Assembly: GCA_964598565.1 (NCBI GenBank)
Contig: CAZRCG010000005.1
Location: forward strand, 62,001 to 126,000
Reading direction: 5' to 3'
Origin: CAZRCG01 sp964598565
GTDB lineage: Bacteria > Bdellovibrionota > UBA2394
DNA: 64,000 bases
Shown: in pieces, positions 60,291 through 64,000 of the stretch
How the letters are laid out: each line of letters begins with the position of its first letter
Position numbering within the stretch: the first letter of the stretch is position 1
The notes under the pieces: model-generated
Database searches by the model: none
What the model was told of the DNA's origin: nothing
What the model saw: only the letters and a program-made list of their open reading frames with translations
Made by a program: the position numbers and the translations under genes

Positions 60291-61721
60291 TCAGGCCGCC
60301 TCTGCCAACTTCGCCGCCTTCGCGATAGCTTCTTCTATAGAGCCAACCATATAAAATGCTTGTTCCGGTAAGTCGTCATATTTTCCATCAAGAAGCTCTT
60401 TAAATCCTCGAATGGTATCCTTAAGCTCGACATACTTTCCTTCCATCCCAGTAAACTGTTGGGCCACAAAGAAAGGTTGGCTTAAAAACCGTTGAATTTT
60501 ACGAGCCCTTGCTACGGTAATCTTGTCTGTGTCGGACAACTCTTCCATCCCTAAGATCGCAATAATATCTTGCAGATCTTTATAGCGCTGAAGCGTTGCC
60601 TGAACGCGTCTCGCAATCGCATAGTGCTCGATGCCCACCACTTGTGGGTCCAAAATTCGGCTCGTAGAATCGAGCGGGTCCACGGCCGGATAAATTCCTA
60701 GCTCCGCAATCGCCCGACTCAAAACGGTCGTTGCATCCAAATGGGCAAATGCGGTGGCAGGTGCAGGGTCGGTTAAGTCATCGGCAGGGACATAAATCGC
60801 CTGAACGGAAGTAATCGAACCCTTCTTTGTGGTTGTAATACGTTCTTGAAGCTCGCCCATTTCTGTCGATAGCGTAGGCTGATATCCCACCGCTGATGGA
60901 ATACGACCGAGAAGCGCTGACACCTCAGAACCCGCCTGTGTAAACCGAAAAATATTATCGATAAACAAGAGAACGTCTTGGTTTTCTTGGTCACGGAAAT
61001 ATTCGGCAACTGTAAGAGCACTTAAGCCCACGCGCGCACGCGCTCCGGGAGGCTCGTTCATTTGGCCATAAACCAATACGGTCTTGTCCAAAACTCCTGA
61101 CTCTTTCATTTCCATCCACAAATCGTTCCCTTCTCGAGTTCTTTCTCCAACCCCTCCGAATACGGAGTATCCACCGTGCTTCATCGCCACGTTGTTGATA
61201 AGTTCCATAATTAAAACGGTCTTGCCCACACCGGCTCCCCCGAAAAGTCCGATTTTTCCACCTCGAGAGTACGGGGCCAAAAGATCGATCACTTTGATGC
61301 CGGTCACAAACATGGAAACTTCCGTCACCTGATCTTCATACGAAGGGGGATCACGGTGAATCGGCCATCGGGTCGTTGATTTCACAGGCCCCTGCTCATC
61401 GACGGGAGCACCAATGACATTCAAGATTCTACCTAAAGCGCCTTTTCCTACGGGCACGGTAATTTGCTCCCCGGTGAACTTGGCTTTCAAACCTCGAGTT
61501 AATCCATTCGTATCATCCATCGCTACACAGCGAACGGTTCTATCTCCTAAGTGCTGAGCGACTTCCAAGACAAGATTGTCTTCGGTTTGGTTGATGGCCT
61601 TATTCGTTACAAAAATCGCTCCATAAATGGGCGGAAGCGCACCTTCTGCAAAGCGAATATCGACCACGGGCCCGATCACTTGTTCAACAGTTCCAAATTG
61701 GGGATTCTGAAGTTTTTCCAT
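60291..61721 (-). CDS. atpD: ATP synthase F1 beta subunit
   Basis: This 476-residue catalytic subunit shows Gly-Gly-Ala-Gly-Val-Gly-Lys-Thr-Val (Walker A) near residue 157 and Gly-Glu-Arg-Thr-Arg-Glu-Gly-Asn-Asp-Leu. Walker B is Leu-Leu-Phe-Ile-Asp-Asn-Ile-Phe-Arg, and the DELSEED-type segment appears as Glu-Glu-Leu-Ser-Asp-Thr-Asp. The signature Pro-Ala-Val-Asp-Pro-Leu-Asp-Ser-Thr-Ser is intact. It makes ATP in the F1 head with the alpha subunit. Gene order alpha-gamma-beta-epsilon is the standard one. Confidence 0.98.
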   Translation of the reverse strand: MEKLQNPQFGTVEQVIGPVVDIRFAEGALPPIYGAIFVTNKAINQTEDNLVLEVAQHLGDRTVRCVAMDDTNGLTRGLKAKFTGEQITVPVGKGALGRILNVIGAPVDEQGPVKSTTRWPIHRDPPSYEDQVTEVSMFVTGIKVIDLLAPYSRGGKIGLFGGAGVGKTVLIMELINNVAMKHGGYSVFGGVGERTREGNDLWMEMKESGVLDKTVLVYGQMNEPPGARARVGLSALTVAEYFRDQENQDVLLFIDNIFRFTQAGSEVSALLGRIPSAVGYQPTLSTEMGELQERITTTKKGSITSVQAIYVPADDLTDPAPATAFAHLDATTVLSRAIAELGIYPAVDPLDSTSRILDPQVVGIEHYAIARRVQATLQRYKDLQDIIAILGMEELSDTDKITVARARKIQRFLSQPFFVAQQFTGMEGKYVELKDTIRGFKELLDGKYDDLPEQAFYMVGSIEEAIAKAAKLAEAA

Positions 61722-61762
61722 AATGTCCTCTTTTCGTTCTCTTCAATCCTCTACAGTTTTAC

Positions 61763-62611
61763 CTAAGCTGAAAGCGCTTCCGCTCCGCCGATGATTTCCA
61801 TAAGTTCTTTCGTGATTGCCGCTTGCCTGGCTCGATTTCTCTCGAGAGTGAGGCGCTCAATAACTTCTTTCGCATTCTTCGTCGCGGACTCCATCGCATT
61901 CATTCGTGCTCCAAACTCAGAGGCCACTGACTCCAAGACAGCTCTAAACAATCGAAATGTCAGAAGTTCTGGAACCAACACGTTCAACAACTTAGGGCCT
62001 TCCGGTTCACACAAAAATGTCTTCGACTCTTCTCGCTTTGGCGGCGTAAAGGGCAACCACAAAAATTGAATTGGCCTTTGAATCAAAGCAGACTCAAAAC
62101 GCGAGTAAAAAACCTCTACGCAGCGAAACTTTCGTTCTAAAAACAGAGCTTGAACTTCGAGGGATATTTTTTCGATCGTCTCAAAAGTTCCTCGACGAGC
62201 CATATCTAAATGAACGGCTGAAACTTCAAAGCCTCGTTTCTTAAAAAAGTCCGCACCCTTTTTTCCTAGAGCAATAATCTCGATGTCCTCTCTCGGAAGC
62301 TCACAAGCTCGTCTCAGAGCTTGTTTCAAATTATTCGAATTTAAACTGCCACAAAGGCCACGATCTGTTGAGCAAACAAGAAGGGCGGTCTTGCCTTCTT
62401 TGCGCTCTTCTAACAATGGACTCGTCCACGGAGTTGCCTCTAGAACACCACTGACAATGGAAATAAGTTCTGATTCATAGGGCCGAGACGCATGAGCTCT
62501 TTCTTGAGCACGACGCAACTTGGCAGCCGATACGAGCTTCATCGCCTTCGTGATCTTTTGAGTGTTTTTCACACTCGCAATACGTTTTTTTAGTATCTTT
62601 ATCGACGCCAT
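61763..62611 (-). CDS. atpG: ATP synthase F1 gamma subunit
   Basis: This 282-residue rotor-shaft protein begins with the family pattern Ile-Lys-Lys-Arg-Ile-Ala-Ser-Val-Lys-Asn-Thr-Gln-Lys-Ile-Thr-Lys-Ala-Met-Lys-Leu-type coiled-coil helix. It has Asp-Arg-Gly-Leu-Cys-Gly-Ser-Leu-Asn in the Rossmann-like part. It ends with the second coiled-coil helix, containing Arg-Met-Asn-Ala-Met-Glu-Ser-Ala-Thr-Lys-Asn-Ala and Asn-Arg-Ala-Arg-Gln-Ala-Ala-Ile-Thr-Lys-Glu. Length is normal. It lies seven bases after atpA. Confidence 0.97.
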   Translation of the reverse strand: MASIKILKKRIASVKNTQKITKAMKLVSAAKLRRAQERAHASRPYESELISIVSGVLEATPWTSPLLEERKEGKTALLVCSTDRGLCGSLNSNNLKQALRRACELPREDIEIIALGKKGADFFKKRGFEVSAVHLDMARRGTFETIEKISLEVQALFLERKFRCVEVFYSRFESALIQRPIQFLWLPFTPPKREESKTFLCEPEGPKLLNVLVPELLTFRLFRAVLESVASEFGARMNAMESATKNAKEVIERLTLERNRARQAAITKELMEIIGGAEALSA

Positions 62612-62618
62612 GGGTTTC

Positions 62619-64000
62619 TTAAGCTGATTTCTCAGTCATAAAATCAGGTTTTAGCTCTTTAATGAGATTTAAAATCTTCGTCTTTGCATCGTCACTTAAA
62701 ACTTTTTTATCCCGAATCTCTGCCAAAACTTCTGCATAAGAAGCATCCAGCTTGGCCAAGAGTCGTTCTTCAAAATCTTTCAACCGACTAAGGGGTATAT
62801 CATCGAGAGCCCCTGAAGTTCCCGCAAGAACCATCACCACCTGCTTCTCAACACTGAGAGGCTGGTACTGCCCCTGCTTTAAAACTTCTACTAAACGAGC
62901 GCCCCGTCGCAGCTGCTGCTGAGTGGCGGCATCTAAATCACTTCCAAATTGAGCAAACGCTTCGAGCTCACGATATTGCGCCAAACTTAATCGCAAAGGT
63001 CCCGCCACCGTACGCATCGCCTTGGTTTGAGCACTACCCCCCACCCGAGACACCGACAATCCCACGTTAATCGCAGGTCGTACGCCAGAATAAAAGAGAT
63101 CGGTTTCCAGATAAATCTGTCCATCGGTGATCGAAATAACATTCGTCGGAATATAAGCGGAAACATCGCCTGCTTGAGTTTCGATAATCGGAAGTGCGGT
63201 GAGAGATCCACCCCCATTTTTATCGGACAACTTACAAGCTCGTTCAAGTAATCGTGAATGCAAATAAAAAACATCTCCAGGATACGCTTCTCGTCCGGGA
63301 GGTCGTCTCAAAAGAAGCGACAATTGTCGGTAGGCAACGGCTTGCTTCGAAAGATCATCATAGACAATAAGAGCGTGGCGACCCGAGTCTCTAAAGTACT
63401 CCGCCATCGCACAACCCGAATAGGGTGCCAAAAACTGAAGGGGCGCTGCTGACGATGCAGGCGCTGAAATGACGGTCGTATATTCCATAGCTCCAGCACG
63501 CTCTAACTTCGCCACCACCTGAGCGACGCTCGACTGCTTTTGCCCAATGGCCACATAAAAACAATAAACGCCCAAACCCTTTTGATTTAAAATAGTATCG
63601 ATCGCAATCGCGGTCTTTCCTGTTTGACGATCTCCAATGATAAGCTCTCGCTGACCACGACCAATGGGAATCATCGCGTCGATGGCCTTGATGCCTGTTT
63701 GAAGCGGCTCTTTCACGCTCTGACGCGGAACAATCCCGGGAGCCTTCGTTTCAATGGTGCGACGAGATTTCGAAACAATGGGCCCTCTACCATCTAAAGG
63801 ATTTCCAAGGGCATCGACGACCCGACCCAAGAGCTCCTCGCCCACAGGAACCGAAGCGATCTCGCCCGTTCGTTTAACCGAATCTCCCTCACAAATAGCT
63901 TCGTAGTTTCCAAGAATGGCCACACCCACGTTCGCGGCCTCCAAGTTTAAGACCAATCCTCTTACGCCACTCGAAAACTCTACCAATTCTCCCGCAATGG
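62619..64000 (-). CDS. atpA: ATP synthase F1 alpha subunit, 5' end outside window
   Basis: About 460 C-terminal codons are present; the frame runs off the window edge upstream (Ile-Ala-Gly-Glu-Leu-Val-Glu-Phe in the first visible codons). The nucleotide site has Gly-Asp-Arg-Gln-Thr-Gly-Lys-Thr-Ala, then Tyr-Cys-Phe-Tyr-Val-Ala-Ile-Gly-Gln-Lys, a Leu-Ile-Val-Tyr-Asp-Asp-Leu-Ser-Lys Walker B, and the Arg-finger region Gly-Leu-Ser-Val-Ser-Arg-Val-Gly. A TTG at 63986 is internal and not the real start. It leads the visible atpAGDC run; atpH and atpF are expected upstream. Confidence 0.97.
   Translation of the reverse strand, partial: IAGELVEFSSGVRGLVLNLEAANVGVAILGNYEAICEGDSVKRTGEIASVPVGEELLGRVVDALGNPLDGRGPIVSKSRRTIETKAPGIVPRQSVKEPLQTGIKAIDAMIPIGRGQRELIIGDRQTGKTAIAIDTILNQKGLGVYCFYVAIGQKQSSVAQVVAKLERAGAMEYTTVISAPASSAAPLQFLAPYSGCAMAEYFRDSGRHALIVYDDLSKQAVAYRQLSLLLRRPPGREAYPGDVFYLHSRLLERACKLSDKNGGGSLTALPIIETQAGDVSAYIPTNVISITDGQIYLETDLFYSGVRPAINVGLSVSRVGGSAQTKAMRTVAGPLRLSLAQYRELEAFAQFGSDLDAATQQQLRRGARLVEVLKQGQYQPLSVEKQVVMVLAGTSGALDDIPLSRLKDFEERLLAKLDASYAEVLAEIRDKKVLSDDAKTKILNLIKELKPDFMTEKSA

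Noticed and set aside
1..64000. tRNA, rRNA, tmRNA or riboswitch genes
   Set aside because: Reading the gaps by eye gave no cloverleaf, no rRNA text and no tmRNA near smpB; a covariance-model scan would be decisive.

Overview
The window looks like chromosomal DNA of a predatory-type or free-living member of the Bdellovibrionota (Bdellovibrio-like, formerly Deltaproteobacteria). This is inferred from gene content: a CarD/CdnL-type regulator, a diderm envelope set (BamD, Pal, CpoB, a TonB-family protein), a PilT motor, many small exported proteins and lipoproteins without obvious homologues, frequent GTG/TTG starts and ATGA-type overlaps. No rRNA, tRNA or CRISPR array was seen. Most of the window is dense core genome.

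Layout. 1-4.4 kb: the hemB tail, gpmA, an MFS exporter with ctaB, a CPBP intramembrane protease and bamD. 4.4-7.5 kb: an overlapping pair of exported glycine-rich, collagen-like proteins. 7.6-10.4 kb: a TPR protein, a POT peptide transporter and a small exported protein. 10.4-11.7 kb: a complete ISAs1-family insertion sequence whose transposase is broken by one in-frame stop. 11.7-18.2 kb: alaS, lon and pilT. 18.3-28.6 kb: a lipase, an exported ATP-grasp protein, an exported EEP-family nuclease, purE, an M48 lipoprotein protease, cysE-cysK and two unknown exported proteins. 28.8-38.8 kb: carD, then ispD-ispF-gltX-uvrB-uvrC, largely overlapping, then a comEC-like gene. 38.9-43.3 kb: pal-cpoB and tsaD-rsmA-smpB-rnhA. 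43.2-48.7 kb: ogt, rlmI-like, esterase, tonB-like, a small Cys-rich lipoprotein and an FHA-CpaF ATPase. 60.0-64.0 kb: atpA-G-D-C.

The accessory stretch is about 48.6-60.0 kb. It holds an exported protein with an inactivated matrixin-like domain and a C-terminal Cys sorting-like tail. It also holds a 1447-residue exported protein that appears to join an M48-type HExxH peptidase domain to a C-terminal ABC1/UbiB-like atypical kinase domain, and a secreted HNH nuclease whose signal peptide is encoded across a 16-bp tandem repeat able to shift the reading frame. Around these lie decayed fragments (RelE-type toxin, IS91-type transposase, metallophosphoesterase) and three copies of a dispersed repeat of about 58 bp. 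This pattern suggests a turnover hotspot between conserved blocks.

The strongest candidates for something undescribed are the peptidase/ABC1 fusion (52102-56445), the frame-switching HNH nuclease (58423-59509), the exported ATP-grasp protein (19928-21469), and a possible link between the Cys-tailed protein (48624-49976) and the CPBP protease (2960-3589). All functional assignments come from reading motifs by eye; no database search was run.
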